A DNA stretch of 64,000 bases from Mycobacterium shigaense (GCF_002356315.1 NZ_AP018164.1:1426001-1490000), one strand, 5' to 3'. Shown: positions 26,406 through 35,314, numbered from the stretch's first letter. The notes: generated from the letters alone by a model not told the origin. Program-made: numbers and translations.

Positions 26406-27812
26406 CTATGGGATCTCGTAGACCACCATCTTGTCGGCGATGCCGCGCAGCGCGGCCTCTTTCCGAACCGGTCGGATCGCCTCCTTCTGCAGGACGGCCG
26501 CGACGCCGGGCGCGTTGATCACGGGATCGGTGATGTGGATTTCCTGCGCGGTCGACAGGCTCTGCACGCGCGCCGCGACGTTGACGGTCTGGCCGAAATA
26601 GTCCTGCCGCTCGTTCAGCATCACCGCGAGGCACGGCCCCTCGTGGATGCCGATCTTGACGATCAGGTCCGACCTGCCGCGCTCGGCATTCAGCTTGTCC
26701 ATCGCGGCCCGCATGCGCAAACCCGCGATGAGTGCGTGGTCCGGTTGGACAAAGGTCGCCATCACGGCGTCCCCGATGGTTTTGACCACGGCACCCTTTT
26801 CGGCCGCGATGATTTCCAGTAGTGCGCGAAAATGCGCGCGCACCAAGTCAAACGCGGCGAGGTCACCGACCCGCTCGTAAAGTGCGGTCGACCCCTTGAG
26901 GTCGGTGAACAGAAACGTCAGCGACGTGATTTTGAGACGCTGATCGATCTTGAGGTTGTCGGCCTTGAACACATCGCGGAATGTCTGGTTAGACAGCATT
27001 CGCTTGGCGGTGAGAAACGGCCTGCGCTTGCCCAAAAGATCGTGAAGGCCGTCGGCGACAAAGACGGTGGGCAGCGTCCGCAGAGTGGACTCATTGTTGA
27101 GCGCGAGCCGTACCGGACCTGGACGCAAGGCGCTCGACCCAGTCGGCGGGTGCGCCTTATTGAAGATCAGCTCGAGCTGCTGAGGCTGCTCGGTCGGCTC
27201 GCCGTCGACATCGATGAAATGAGCGGAGTGCGTCACCGGCTCGAAAACGATGATGAATTGCGGCGGAAGCTGGATGGACAGCACCGCCTTCTCGCCGGCG
27301 GGCAGTTCCTGCGCCTCCAGCGTCGCTTCCTCGGTCAGCGAGGCAAACGAATTCTCGCTGAGGTCGATGCCCGAACTCCAGAACACCTCTGTGTAGTAGT
27401 CCCACAACGGCAGCGTGTTGGGATCGTGGGCGGCAATCCGCCGGACCTTCGGGCTGACCGTAAAGGCCACCTCGACCTGCGCGTCGACCGAAGGCTCGTA
27501 GCCGCAGGCGCATAATCCGCAGCGATAGTCGTCATCACGCAGCGATTTCAATGTGTCGTGTGCGTCCAGCACGCCGCTGCAACCAGGACAAAGCACATTC
27601 CAGGTCAGATCGAACAGGCCAATCCGCGCGGCATGCAGGAAGCCGGAAATCACCTTTTCTTCGTCGAAGCCGGTGCGCTCGGAAAAGTCCAGGGCGTTGA
27701 TCCGATTGAGCTCATGATCTGCGCCGTTCTCGATCAGCCGTCCGATGGCCTCTGCGACGGCCCGATCGGCGGTTTGCTTCAGCACCGACAATTGGGACTG
27801 GGTGTCGCTCAT
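26406..27812 (-). CDS. Class III adenylate/guanylate cyclase with N-terminal zinc-ribbon sensor region
   Basis: A 468-residue cyclase. Residues 1-270 are a DUF5939-like regulatory region with a possible zinc ribbon (C75, C78, C98, C101/C103). The catalytic domain starts near 296: LTFLFTDLKGSTALYERVGD (metal Asp304), VVKTIGDAVMATF (second metal Asp), IGIHEGPCLAVM and YFGQTVNVAARVQ (transition-state Asn-Arg). All key residues for a homodimeric cyclase look present. Mycobacteria carry many such enzymes as signal sensors. No adjacent partner; the zinc-ribbon gene on the other strand is convergent. Confidence 0.85.
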   Translation of the reverse strand: MSDTQSQLSVLKQTADRAVAEAIGRLIENGADHELNRINALDFSERTGFDEEKVISGFLHAARIGLFDLTWNVLCPGCSGVLDAHDTLKSLRDDDYRCGLCACGYEPSVDAQVEVAFTVSPKVRRIAAHDPNTLPLWDYYTEVFWSSGIDLSENSFASLTEEATLEAQELPAGEKAVLSIQLPPQFIIVFEPVTHSAHFIDVDGEPTEQPQQLELIFNKAHPPTGSSALRPGPVRLALNNESTLRTLPTVFVADGLHDLLGKRRPFLTAKRMLSNQTFRDVFKADNLKIDQRLKITSLTFLFTDLKGSTALYERVGDLAAFDLVRAHFRALLEIIAAEKGAVVKTIGDAVMATFVQPDHALIAGLRMRAAMDKLNAERGRSDLIVKIGIHEGPCLAVMLNERQDYFGQTVNVAARVQSLSTAQEIHITDPVINAPGVAAVLQKEAIRPVRKEAALRGIADKMVVYEIP

Positions 27813-27992
27813 GACTCCAACCTAAATCGCATCGCGGCGACGGGCACTAGAGATTTTCGCTGGGCGGGGCGAGAGGGCTGGATCTGGCGTGAGCTGTCAA
27901 CAGAGGAGCACCGTCGAGGTCTTATGTCTTGGGGCTGGACCTGCACCCGGGCCAGCTTCGGCGCAGCCGGGCCCTCGGGTCAACGGTGGTAG

Positions 27993-28610
27993 TTACCAGA
28001 GGATGACGACGGCATTGTTGCCTCCCGCGCAACGAACTGAGTCGACGGTTCTTCCCGTGTTGAGGTGCGACGTGTAGCCCGTGTGGCAGTCCATTTGGTA
28101 GCTGTCTCCGGTGACCGGGCTGTATGCAATCACCGTAGGACCACCTTGGCTGAGATAACTGCTACGGACGTTCATCGCAAACTGGCACGAAGTCACGTTG
28201 GTGGCGACGCCTGTATGTCCGTCAGGGCAGAGGAGAAATGTCTCGTCGGGTGGGGGAGCTGTCACCGTCACTGGTGGCGGTGCTGCCACGGCCGTTTGCG
28301 TCACGGTAACCGGAGGGGGTGCTGTCACCGTGACCGTTGGCGGTACACCAGCTGGAGCAGGCTGGGCCGTCGCTGTTCCAACTCTTTGAGGCTCAACCAC
28401 CATTTGCGGCTTGCCTAACTGGCTCACCCAATAGCCGATGGTCACGGCAGCCACGACAAGTGGGACGAAGATGGCCCCAGCGATCAGCCACGTTCGTCTC
28501 CACGCGGGATCCTTAAGATCGTCCTCTGAGTAATCGGACCAGGCGGTGGGCGCCGCCTCCGTCTGTCGATACTTTTCGTAGTCAACGACCGGATTGACGA
28601 TCTCCGTCAC
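27993..28610 (-). CDS. Membrane-anchored exported protein with Pro-Val-Thr repeats
   Basis: A 205-residue protein. Cytoplasmic head of about 40 residues, one helix at 42-63 (WLIAGAIFVPLVVAAVTIGYWV), a linker with three PPPVTVT-type repeats (about 90-125), then a C-terminal domain of 80 residues with four cysteines: LLCPDGHTGVA, SCQFAMNVR, MDCHTGYTS and RCAGGNNAVVIL. The C-terminal part resembles secreted mycobacterial domains where two disulfides fix a small beta fold. Function unknown. ATG at 28610; the gene is isolated, with about 130 bases to the sensor-kinase gene. Confidence 0.78.
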   Translation of the reverse strand: MTEIVNPVVDYEKYRQTEAAPTAWSDYSEDDLKDPAWRRTWLIAGAIFVPLVVAAVTIGYWVSQLGKPQMVVEPQRVGTATAQPAPAGVPPTVTVTAPPPVTVTQTAVAAPPPVTVTAPPPDETFLLCPDGHTGVATNVTSCQFAMNVRSSYLSQGGPTVIAYSPVTGDSYQMDCHTGYTSHLNTGRTVDSVRCAGGNNAVVILW

Positions 28611-28742
28611 ATCGCCCCCGGCACCATCCTGGTCCCATGCCGTGGTCCCGTCCTTCTCGTCGGCTATTACTACATGCTCCTAGAACGGACTATCGCTTCG
28701 GGGAAGATTGGCAGACATACGGCATTGCAATTCTCAATCTGG

Positions 28743-29957
28743 TCAAACCGGTAATTGATCTGCGCCTGGGCTGCTGGTGGGCAGTGGCGCACAAGTAACG
28801 ATGGCGGCGATCCGCGTGCCTCGGCTGGGTGCTGTGGCGATCTCGAGCCGGCCCCCGATGGCCGCCAGCCGATCTTTCATGTTGGTCAGGCCGGCGCCGT
28901 CGCTTGCCCGGCTGAATCCGCGGCCGGTGTCGCTAATCGTGATGGTCAGCGTGTGGCCATCGGTATGCGCACTGACCGCCGCCTTGGTGTTGGGTCCGCC
29001 GTGTTTGGCGGCATTCTGCAGCGCCTCGGTGGTGCAGTAGTACAGCGCTGCTTCGATTTCCGTCGGGTAGCGTGCTAGGCCGTTGAGGTTCAGGTCGACG
29101 GGTACCGCAGCGTGTGCCGCGGCGGCAGGGAGTGCGTGCGCCAGGCCGCCGCTCACCAGTAAGGGTGGGTAAATGCCGTGCGCGAGTCTGCGGATCTCGG
29201 TAATCGCGGTATCTAGTACTTGTGACGCTTCCAGGAGGAGCGAGCTCGCGGCGTCTTGCTCCGCAGTGCGGGCGAGCTGCAGCAGCACCGCCAGCGCAAC
29301 CAGGTGCTGTTGGGCTCCGTCATGCAAGTCGCGTTCAAGTCGGCGCCGTTCGTTGTCGGTCGCGGCGATCAGACGACTGCGCGACGCTGCCAGCTCCTTG
29401 GCCGTATTCCGCAGGGCTGCAGCGTTATTCCAGGCGACTAACAGGATGAGGATCGCCATCGCAGGCAGTCCCGCAATAACGAAAGTGTTGCCGACGGATT
29501 TGGGCAATTTATCGGACAGCCCTGAAACATCCTGTAGTCCCGCGAGCGCTCCCAAGGCCAATAGGCAACCGGCGGTGGTCGCTGTGAACGCCAACAGTCG
29601 CCTTCCGCGTACGTAGCGCTCGGCGAAAATAACGGGTAGCAGTGCAGCGAGCGCGACGACGGGCAGCAGCACCGGCGCAACAAACGTGACCATCAGGGCG
29701 CCCACCCAGTTGCCGACGCACATCAATGTCACTGCCTGCTGATTTTTGTGGCTCAGAGCCAGGCGAAGTGACGCGACCTGCACAGCGCTCTCTGCAACAC
29801 AAATAAGAGCAAGGGCAAGCACCCAAGCGGATCGCATTACCCAGGCGTGCAGAGCTAGCGCGACTGGGGTGCTGATGCTCCATGCGATCACCTCACCGGC
29901 AACAAAAAGCTTGAGCATTGTTCCCGGGACGCCGCGGCTGAGGTCGCTAATCCACAT
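28743..29957 (-). CDS. NarL-type sensor histidine kinase
   Basis: A 404-residue membrane kinase. About six hydrophobic segments fill residues 15-175 (MASE-like sensor part), followed by a coiled linker. The HisKA_3 box is RRRLERDLHDGAQQHLVAL with phospho-acceptor His212; the HATPase part has TTEALQNAAKHGG, ISDTGRGFS and GAGLTNMKDRLAAIGG. It lies 11 bases after a stand-alone receiver gene and one gene from a LuxR-type response regulator, forming a three-gene two-component system on the minus strand. Signal unknown; the membrane-embedded sensor suggests an envelope or small-molecule cue. Confidence 0.9.
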   Translation of the reverse strand: MWISDLSRGVPGTMLKLFVAGEVIAWSISTPVALALHAWVMRSAWVLALALICVAESAVQVASLRLALSHKNQQAVTLMCVGNWVGALMVTFVAPVLLPVVALAALLPVIFAERYVRGRRLLAFTATTAGCLLALGALAGLQDVSGLSDKLPKSVGNTFVIAGLPAMAILILLVAWNNAAALRNTAKELAASRSRLIAATDNERRRLERDLHDGAQQHLVALAVLLQLARTAEQDAASSLLLEASQVLDTAITEIRRLAHGIYPPLLVSGGLAHALPAAAAHAAVPVDLNLNGLARYPTEIEAALYYCTTEALQNAAKHGGPNTKAAVSAHTDGHTLTITISDTGRGFSRASDGAGLTNMKDRLAAIGGRLEIATAPSRGTRIAAIVTCAPLPTSSPGADQLPV

Positions 29958-29968
29958 ACCGGCCTGCT

Positions 29969-30343
29969 CTACCTGGCCGAACGCCAGAAGCGGGTCAACA
30001 GATCCGGACTTAACTCTTCTTTACGTAGGTAGGCCGAGGCGCCACAGTCCTCGATCCCAACAGGCAGGTCGCAGATGTCGTAGGTAGACATCAAGAGAAC
30101 TGTTAAATCTGGGTGTGAGGCGTGAATTCGCCGGGCAGCCTCAATACCGCCCATTCCGGGCATGTGGATGTCCATCAATACGATCCCATTCCGCTTATCA
30201 CGAGTGACCTCGATGGCGGACTCGCCTGTCTCGCATTCGCCCGCCAGCACGAATTCATCTGTGGCGGAGAGCATTGCGACCGCTACTCGTCGAAAGCTGG
30301 CCTGGTCGTCGACCACCCACACGGGGACCTTCTCGGCTTCCAT
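29969..30343 (-). CDS. Stand-alone receiver-domain response regulator
   Basis: A 124-residue protein consisting of a receiver domain only. Acidic pocket in WVVDDQASFRR, phospho-acceptor Asp58 in IVLMDIHMPGMGGIEAARR, and the conserved Lys108 in SAYLRKEEL. No output domain follows: the frame ends after about ten further residues. It lies between the LuxR-type regulator gene and the kinase gene, so it may act as a phosphate sink or as a modulator of the kinase. The upstream 80 bases carry the 15-base motif at 30381-30395. Confidence 0.85.
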   Translation of the reverse strand: MEAEKVPVWVVDDQASFRRVAVAMLSATDEFVLAGECETGESAIEVTRDKRNGIVLMDIHMPGMGGIEAARRIHASHPDLTVLLMSTYDICDLPVGIEDCGASAYLRKEELSPDLLTRFWRSAR

Positions 30344-30380
30344 GCCGGATATGGTGGGCGATGTACTGGGTGGGGTACCA

Positions 30381-30395
30381 GGGTGTACACACCAC
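30381..30395. promoter_or_regulatory. 15-base motif GGGTGTACACACCAC, site A
   Basis: Lies 38 bases upstream of the receiver-only gene. The same 15 bases occur in reverse orientation at 31214-31228 upstream of the adjacent LuxR-type regulator gene. The centre GTGTACAC is palindromic. Candidate binding site for the LuxR-type regulator. Confidence 0.55.
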
Positions 30396-30424
30396 TCTTT
30401 TTAAAGTCGGGCTGGGTGTGCCAT

Positions 30425-31105
30425 CTAACTGGACGTGCCGTTGCTGAGAAACATCAACACCGCCTTCACGCGCCGGTCGACCGTCTCGTCTCCCGTGAGA
30501 GCGAGCTTGGCGAATATCGAGTTAATGTGCTTCTCTACGGCCCGTTGGGAGAGCACGAGGCGTTCCGCAATTGCCCGGTTGCTCGCGCCGGCGGCGATCT
30601 CAGCGAGTACTTCTCGCTCTCGAGAAGTCAGCGTGTTGACTGCCGACGATGAGGCTGGCCTTGCTAATAACGCCTCTACTACAAGGGGATCCAGCACCGT
30701 CCCGCCAGACGCGACCTCGCGGACCGCGTCGCTAAGCTGGTCGAAATGCGCGATTCGTTCCTTCAGCAGGTAGCCGCGCGCTTTGGTGCCCCCGTCCAGC
30801 AGCCCGATCGCATATGCCGGCTCGGCGTATTGCGACAACACGATCACCCCGGTGTCGGGATGCGCCGTGCGTAACCACTGGGCGAGGCGAATTCCCTCAT
30901 CGGTCGATGTTGGTGGCATGCGCACGTCGGTCACCAACAATGCTGGATTGTGTTGATCGAGAAGCTTAACCGTGGAGTCGTAGTCGACGCCCTCGCCAAC
31001 GACCGTCACATCGCGATCAGTTGACAGTGCTCGGCACACGCTATCGCGCACTAACAAAGAGTCCTCGGCAACCACTACCGAAATCGACTGGTCGGCCACG
31101 GCCAT
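30425..31105 (-). CDS. NarL/LuxR-type DNA-binding response regulator
   Basis: A 226-residue regulator. Receiver domain with VVVAEDSLLVRDSV, phospho-acceptor Asp60 in LLVTDVRMPPTSTDEG and Lys in GYLLKERIAHF; then a LuxR helix-turn-helix LTSREREVLAEIAAGASNRA to SQRAVEKHINSIFAKL near residues 165-205. Start at 31105 preferred over 31132 because GGAGA lies seven bases upstream and a TATAGT-like -10 box (about 31149-31154, minus strand) would place the transcript start next to 31132. It probably receives phosphate from the kinase at 28743 and controls its own cluster and the mini-lipoprotein gene across the divergent region (inference). Confidence 0.88.
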   Translation of the reverse strand: MAVADQSISVVVAEDSLLVRDSVCRALSTDRDVTVVGEGVDYDSTVKLLDQHNPALLVTDVRMPPTSTDEGIRLAQWLRTAHPDTGVIVLSQYAEPAYAIGLLDGGTKARGYLLKERIAHFDQLSDAVREVASGGTVLDPLVVEALLARPASSSAVNTLTSREREVLAEIAAGASNRAIAERLVLSQRAVEKHINSIFAKLALTGDETVDRRVKAVLMFLSNGTSS

Positions 31106-31213
31106 CAACGCATCTCCGTTGTCGCAGTGCATGTTTGTGGGCTATACGACTATAAGCGCCATTCTGCCCCAGCGGGCGCCGAAAAGGACAAGCGCGCGGA
31201 CACCACATTCAAG

Positions 31214-31228
31214 GTGGTGTGTACACCC
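31214..31228. promoter_or_regulatory. 15-base motif, site B (inverse of site A)
   Basis: GTGGTGTGTACACCC, the exact reverse complement of 30381-30395. It is in the 242-base region between the LuxR-type regulator and the divergent 38-residue lipoprotein gene. Confidence 0.55.
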
Positions 31229-31250
31229 CCGGCGCGCATGACTCCGAGTT

Positions 31251-31265
31251 GTGGTGTGTGCCCTC
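31251..31265. promoter_or_regulatory. Third, imperfect copy of the 15-base motif
   Basis: GTGGTGTGTGCCCTC agrees with site B at 12 of 15 positions and follows it by 37 bases in the same orientation, so the divergent region holds a tandem pair of sites. Confidence 0.4.
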
Positions 31266-31347
31266 TCGCCGGTATGCGCTGTGCCTGATGACATTCGAGA
31301 TGTGATTACTGCCGGACTATCGCCGGCCCGAATGGAAGGAGAACGCA

Positions 31348-31464
31348 ATGTTCATCAAAAGACAGGTCGGTGTGACGATCACGCTGGGCGCGTGCGCGCT
31401 GCTTTTAAGTGGTTGCTTGGCGGCTTTTCCCAGCAACGGACTCGGCGGCTACTTCTACATCTAG
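31348..31464 (+). CDS. 38-residue mini-lipoprotein
   Basis: Too short for most gene finders. MFIKRQVGVTITLGACALLL is a signal sequence with two early basic residues; the lipobox is LLSGC with lipid-accepting Cys23. The mature peptide would have only 16 residues (CLAAFPSNGLGGYFYI). GAAGGAGA lies six bases before the ATG, a strong ribosome site. It is divergent from the LuxR-type response regulator and shares with it an upstream region carrying two motif copies, so it may be a target or sensor partner of the two-component system. Entirely uncharacterised as far as I can tell. Confidence 0.7.
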   Translation: MFIKRQVGVTITLGACALLLSGCLAAFPSNGLGGYFYI

Positions 31465-31647
31465 CCGATAGCGCGCGACGGAGATCCAGCTGACGCTTGT
31501 CGTTCTCGTAGTTAGGAATAACGCTGCCGCGAGCAGATCGAGTGACGTTAGACGAACAGTTCGGAACAAGTCAATCTCGCCGGCCGCGATCCGGGTTGAG
31601 CTCTCATCCTGGCCGTTTGTCCATTTACCGGAAAGGAAACCACAAAC

Positions 31648-31983
31648 ATGAAAAGCTCGCTAGAAGGTCCGACAACCATCCTTCGTACAGGGGCCGACAA
31701 AACGCTTGAGCGCCGGGGCATTTGTTCCACTCTCGTCGCAATAGCCGTCGTCGTGGCCGCCGTCGGATTAGCATCACCGGCGTACGCGAGGGGAGGCTAC
31801 GGTGGCGGCCAGGGACACGGCCACGGCTGCTATATCGCCGCATCGGGTGACTGCGTTCAGCGTCCGACTACGGCACCGTCACGGCCACCAGGCGCCACCG
31901 TCCAATGCGCTGATGGCGCGTGGTCGTTCAGTGAGCACCCCAGTTCGGGAGGTACCTGCCACGGGCATGGTGGCGTCTCATGA
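31648..31983 (+). CDS. Exported DUF3761-type protein
   Basis: A 111-residue secreted protein. A long N-terminal region (about 27 residues) precedes a hydrophobic stretch TLVAIAVVVAAVGLASPAYA with signal-peptidase site after AYA; a Gly/His-rich segment GGYGGGQGHGHGC follows. The C-terminal VQCADGAWSFSEH...GTCHGHGGVS matches the DUF3761 pattern (CxDGxxSxSxHxxGxCSxHGGV), a small Cys/His domain of secreted bacterial proteins. GGAAAGGAAAC upstream of the ATG serves as ribosome site. Followed by a strong hairpin at 31999. Confidence 0.78.
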   Translation: MKSSLEGPTTILRTGADKTLERRGICSTLVAIAVVVAAVGLASPAYARGGYGGGQGHGHGCYIAASGDCVQRPTTAPSRPPGATVQCADGAWSFSEHPSSGGTCHGHGGVS

Positions 31984-31998
31984 ACAGGCTGCTCCACA

Positions 31999-32026
31999 AG
32001 AAGGGCCGCAGGCATGCGGCCCTTCT
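31999..32026 (+). terminator. Strong hairpin after the DUF3761 gene
   Basis: AGAAGGGCCGC (31999-32009) and its exact complement GCGGCCCTTCT (32016-32026) form an 11-bp stem with a six-base loop, 16 bases after the stop codon. No long T-run follows, usual for mycobacterial terminators. Confidence 0.65.
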
Positions 32027-32113
32027 CCATGTGAGATCCCGTCAAGCCGGGTGGCTGGCGATCGTCGTAGGCGTGGACACTGAGATCATGCGCGCTTCGC
32101 CCGAGGCCGGCAG

Positions 32114-33616
32114 TTGACGAGCCGTTCCGGTAGTTCCTTCCGACGGGCCATTGCCGTCGGGACCGTCGTTGTCGCTTTCGTTGCGGGGTGCTCGCGCGGC
32201 GAGGCAGCACACCCATCGGTGCGCGACGGGGGACATCCGGCGCAGGCACCCGTCGCGGCTCCCGCGCCGGATTTCGCAAAGGTCTCCCTGCTGATCAACG
32301 CCGCGATCGCGGCAGACAAGCTGCCCGGCGCGGTCGTGGTGATCGGGCATGGCGGCAGGGTCGCCTTCCACCAGGCTTACGGCTCGCGCAAGCTGGCGGG
32401 CGAGCCCGGGTTGGATGGCTTGCCCGCACCTGCGGAGCCGATGACCGAGGACACCATCTTCGACTTGGCGTCGCTGACGAAGAGCCTCGCAACGGCGACC
32501 GCCGTTATGCAGCTCGGCGAACAGGGCAAGGTTGCGTTCGACGATCCCGTGCAGCAGCAGCTGCCGGACTTCAACCCTGCGGGCAACGCCCGGCGCGCGC
32601 AGGTCACCGTCCGCATGTTGCTGACGCACACTTCGGGCTTACCGGGCGACGTCAATCTGGGCGATCCGTGGGGACTGGACGGAGCGGACCAGGCAGAGGG
32701 CATCCATCGCGCGCTGACGACACCGCTGGAGTCTGCTCCCGGTGTGGGTTTCCGCTATTCCGATATCAACTTCATCCTGCTGGGTGCGCTGATCGAGAGG
32801 GTGACGGGTGAGGCCCTGGACGATTACGTTCAGCGGCACGTATTCGACCCGCTTCACCTGACGGACACCCGCTACCTTCCTTTGGCCAAAGCCTGTGGTC
32901 CGCACACGACGATCGGCTCCGCGATCGCCTGGGCTCCCGGGGCCCAAGGCGGGGCGCAGGACGCGTGCCCCGCTGGTCGTTGGGACGTAGGCCTCTTGCC
33001 GCGCATCGCACCGACCGCGCGCGACGAAGAGGGCAGAGCCTATCCGGGCAAGAACCCCGATCTCGATCACCTGCTGCGGGGCACCGTGCAGGACACCACG
33101 GCGCGACGCATGGGCGGCGTGGCCGGGCATGCCGGATTGTTTTCGACGGCTCACGACGTGGGCATCTTCGCCCAAGCCCTGCTTGATCGACTCGCGGGTC
33201 GCCCGAGCGAATTTCCTTTGATGCGAACAACTTTGGAGGCGATGACGAGTCCGCAGCAGCCGGGCCACAGCGCGCAACAACTCGAAGCGGCGATTAGCGC
33301 CTCCCGAGCGGCCGTCGCGCGGGGACCCAATACGACGAATCCGCTTCTGGCTCCGCACTACCCGACGATCAGCGGTGAAAACTTGCGCGGCTTCGGCTGG
33401 GATATCGACACCGCCGACTCCACGGCGCGGGGCGTGATCTTCCCCGTCGGAAGCTTTGGTCACACCGGCTTCACCGGAACCTCGGTTTGGATGGACCCGG
33501 CCTCCGATACTTACGTTGTTCTGCTCTCGAATTCCATCCATGTGCGAGGCAGTCCACCGATGTCGATTTTGCGCGGCGACGTCGCGACGGCGAGCGCACA
33601 AGCGCTTGGCCTTTAA
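32114..33616 (+). CDS. Beta-lactamase-fold serine hydrolase lipoprotein
   Basis: Class C beta-lactamase/esterase-type serine hydrolase, 500 residues, TTG start. Signal sequence with lipobox VAGC (lipid Cys26), so it is anchored outside the membrane. Catalytic SxxK is SLTK (Ser120, Lys123), the Y-x-N element is in FRYSDINFILLG, and the KTG-equivalent is GHTGFTGT. These enzymes act as D,D-peptidases, esterases or D-aminopeptidases rather than resistance lactamases. A loop of about 70 residues with cysteines (AKACGPH, DACPAG) is inserted in the middle. No operon partner: 107 bases separate it from the radical SAM gene. Confidence 0.85.
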   Translation: MTSRSGSSFRRAIAVGTVVVAFVAGCSRGEAAHPSVRDGGHPAQAPVAAPAPDFAKVSLLINAAIAADKLPGAVVVIGHGGRVAFHQAYGSRKLAGEPGLDGLPAPAEPMTEDTIFDLASLTKSLATATAVMQLGEQGKVAFDDPVQQQLPDFNPAGNARRAQVTVRMLLTHTSGLPGDVNLGDPWGLDGADQAEGIHRALTTPLESAPGVGFRYSDINFILLGALIERVTGEALDDYVQRHVFDPLHLTDTRYLPLAKACGPHTTIGSAIAWAPGAQGGAQDACPAGRWDVGLLPRIAPTARDEEGRAYPGKNPDLDHLLRGTVQDTTARRMGGVAGHAGLFSTAHDVGIFAQALLDRLAGRPSEFPLMRTTLEAMTSPQQPGHSAQQLEAAISASRAAVARGPNTTNPLLAPHYPTISGENLRGFGWDIDTADSTARGVIFPVGSFGHTGFTGTSVWMDPASDTYVVLLSNSIHVRGSPPMSILRGDVATASAQALGL

Positions 33617-33724
33617 CCAGTAATTCTGTCGCCTCCGGTCACCTCATTGACTGGTGTGCGGAGCCGGCGAAGAATGGCCATTCGCATAGCATGGCGACTC
33701 ACCCCTCGGTCGAAGTAGGCGATT

Positions 33725-35314
33725 ATGGCCGATATTGTGCTGATCAATCCTCGGTTCGACGTGTCTTATTGGGGCCTCGAATACGCGCTTCCGCTCCTCG
33801 GTAAAAAGCGCATCTTGCCGAGTGTCTGTCTGCCGCTGCTGGCGGCGCTGACGCCCGACGACCATTGCGTGACAATCGTCGACGAGAACGTCGAGCCCAT
33901 CGACTACGACCGGGTGGCCCAGGCCGACATCGTCGGGCTCACCGGCATGGACGTCCAAGGCCACCGGATGCTCGAGATTCTCCGTGAACTGAAAGCCCGT
34001 GGTGTGTTCACAGTTGTCGGCGGCCCGTCGGTCACGGTGCAAGAAGACTACTTCGACGGCCTGGCGGACGTCGTTTTCGTCGGCGAAGCCGACACGACCT
34101 GGCCGCAGTTCCTCGACGAATGGGCCCACGGACGGCAGCTGCACCGATACGAGCAAAGCGCGCCGAGCAACATGACCCGTTCGCCGACGCCGCGGTACGA
34201 CCTGCTCAAGACAAAGGACTACCTGTTCGGCAGTATTCAATTCAGCCGGGGCTGTCCGTTCCAGTGTGAGTTTTGCGATATTCCCATCACGTTCGGTCGC
34301 AAACCGCGATTGAAAACGACCGCGCAAGTGCTCACCGAGTTGGAAGCGATGCGTAGGCAGCACGTCCGAATGGCCTTCATCGTTGACGACAACCTGATCG
34401 GCACGGCCGCGGTGAAGAAATTGCTCCGCGACATCGCTTCGTGGCAAGCCGCCAAGGGATACCCCCTGACGTTCATGGCTTATGCGTCGCTCAACCTCGC
34501 CGAAGACGACGAGCTGTTGGAGCTGATGGATGCGGCGAATATCGCGATGGTCTTCATCGGTATCGAAACCCCGAACGAGGAATCACTGCACGAGGCGAAG
34601 AAGTACCAAAACGTCCGCAAAGGCGGGACGATCGTCGATCGCGTGCGCAAAGTGCAGGACTCCGGCCTCGAGGTGCTGTGCGGCATGATCGTCGGCTTCG
34701 ACCACGACGACACCCGGATCTTCAAGGCACAGTACGAGTTCATCCGTCAGACCGACATCATGCACCCCACGCTCAACATGCTCGTGGCCATTCCCAAGAC
34801 GCCGCTCTACACGCGGTTGAAGAATGAAGGCCGCCTTGACCTTTCGAAGACCAACGCGTCCGACGGAATGTTCGGCACCAACGTCATTCCGCTCGGCATG
34901 ACCCGCGACGAGCTGCGCGACGGGTACGTCGGTCTGGTGCGGGACATGCATGACCCCGACTTTTACTTCGACCGGCTCGAGAACCTCTATCTTCGGCGCC
35001 GAATCAATTTCGGACGCACCCGCCAAGCCCACTGGCGCCAACATCCCTTGACCAAGCGGAAATCCCAGTTGCTCGAAGCGCTTGCGGCGATCGTCTTGTT
35101 TGTCCGGCTGATGAGGGAAGTGCCGGAGCCGAAGTTGCGCCGCATCTATCGCCACCGGATGTCCGCCATGCTTCGGCACCGGCCGGATCCAAGCGTCCTG
35201 TTCATCAGTGTGGTCAAGTGCGCCATGCACTACCACCAGCACATGATGACGCGTGAGATCGCGGAAGGCGGGATCTCCTCAACGCATGCAAGAGGAGGGA
35301 TGGCTTTCTATTGA
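33725..35314 (+). CDS. B12-binding-type radical SAM protein (DUF4070 class)
   Basis: A 529-residue radical SAM enzyme. Residues 1-140 are a Rossmann-like B12-binding-type domain (VLINPRFD, VGGPSVTVQEDYFDGLADVVFVGE) without the DxHxxG cobalamin-ligand motif. The radical SAM core has the cluster motif CPFQCEFC (C177, C181, C184), then FIVDDNLIG and FIGIETPNEESL. The C-terminal 150 residues fit DUF4070. Relatives include hopanoid- and tetrapyrrole-modifying enzymes of the HpnP/HpnJ type; substrate unknown. Its stop overlaps the start of an amidase gene by four bases, so the two products are made together. Confidence 0.87.
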   Translation: MADIVLINPRFDVSYWGLEYALPLLGKKRILPSVCLPLLAALTPDDHCVTIVDENVEPIDYDRVAQADIVGLTGMDVQGHRMLEILRELKARGVFTVVGGPSVTVQEDYFDGLADVVFVGEADTTWPQFLDEWAHGRQLHRYEQSAPSNMTRSPTPRYDLLKTKDYLFGSIQFSRGCPFQCEFCDIPITFGRKPRLKTTAQVLTELEAMRRQHVRMAFIVDDNLIGTAAVKKLLRDIASWQAAKGYPLTFMAYASLNLAEDDELLELMDAANIAMVFIGIETPNEESLHEAKKYQNVRKGGTIVDRVRKVQDSGLEVLCGMIVGFDHDDTRIFKAQYEFIRQTDIMHPTLNMLVAIPKTPLYTRLKNEGRLDLSKTNASDGMFGTNVIPLGMTRDELRDGYVGLVRDMHDPDFYFDRLENLYLRRRINFGRTRQAHWRQHPLTKRKSQLLEALAAIVLFVRLMREVPEPKLRRIYRHRMSAMLRHRPDPSVLFISVVKCAMHYHQHMMTREIAEGGISSTHARGGMAFY

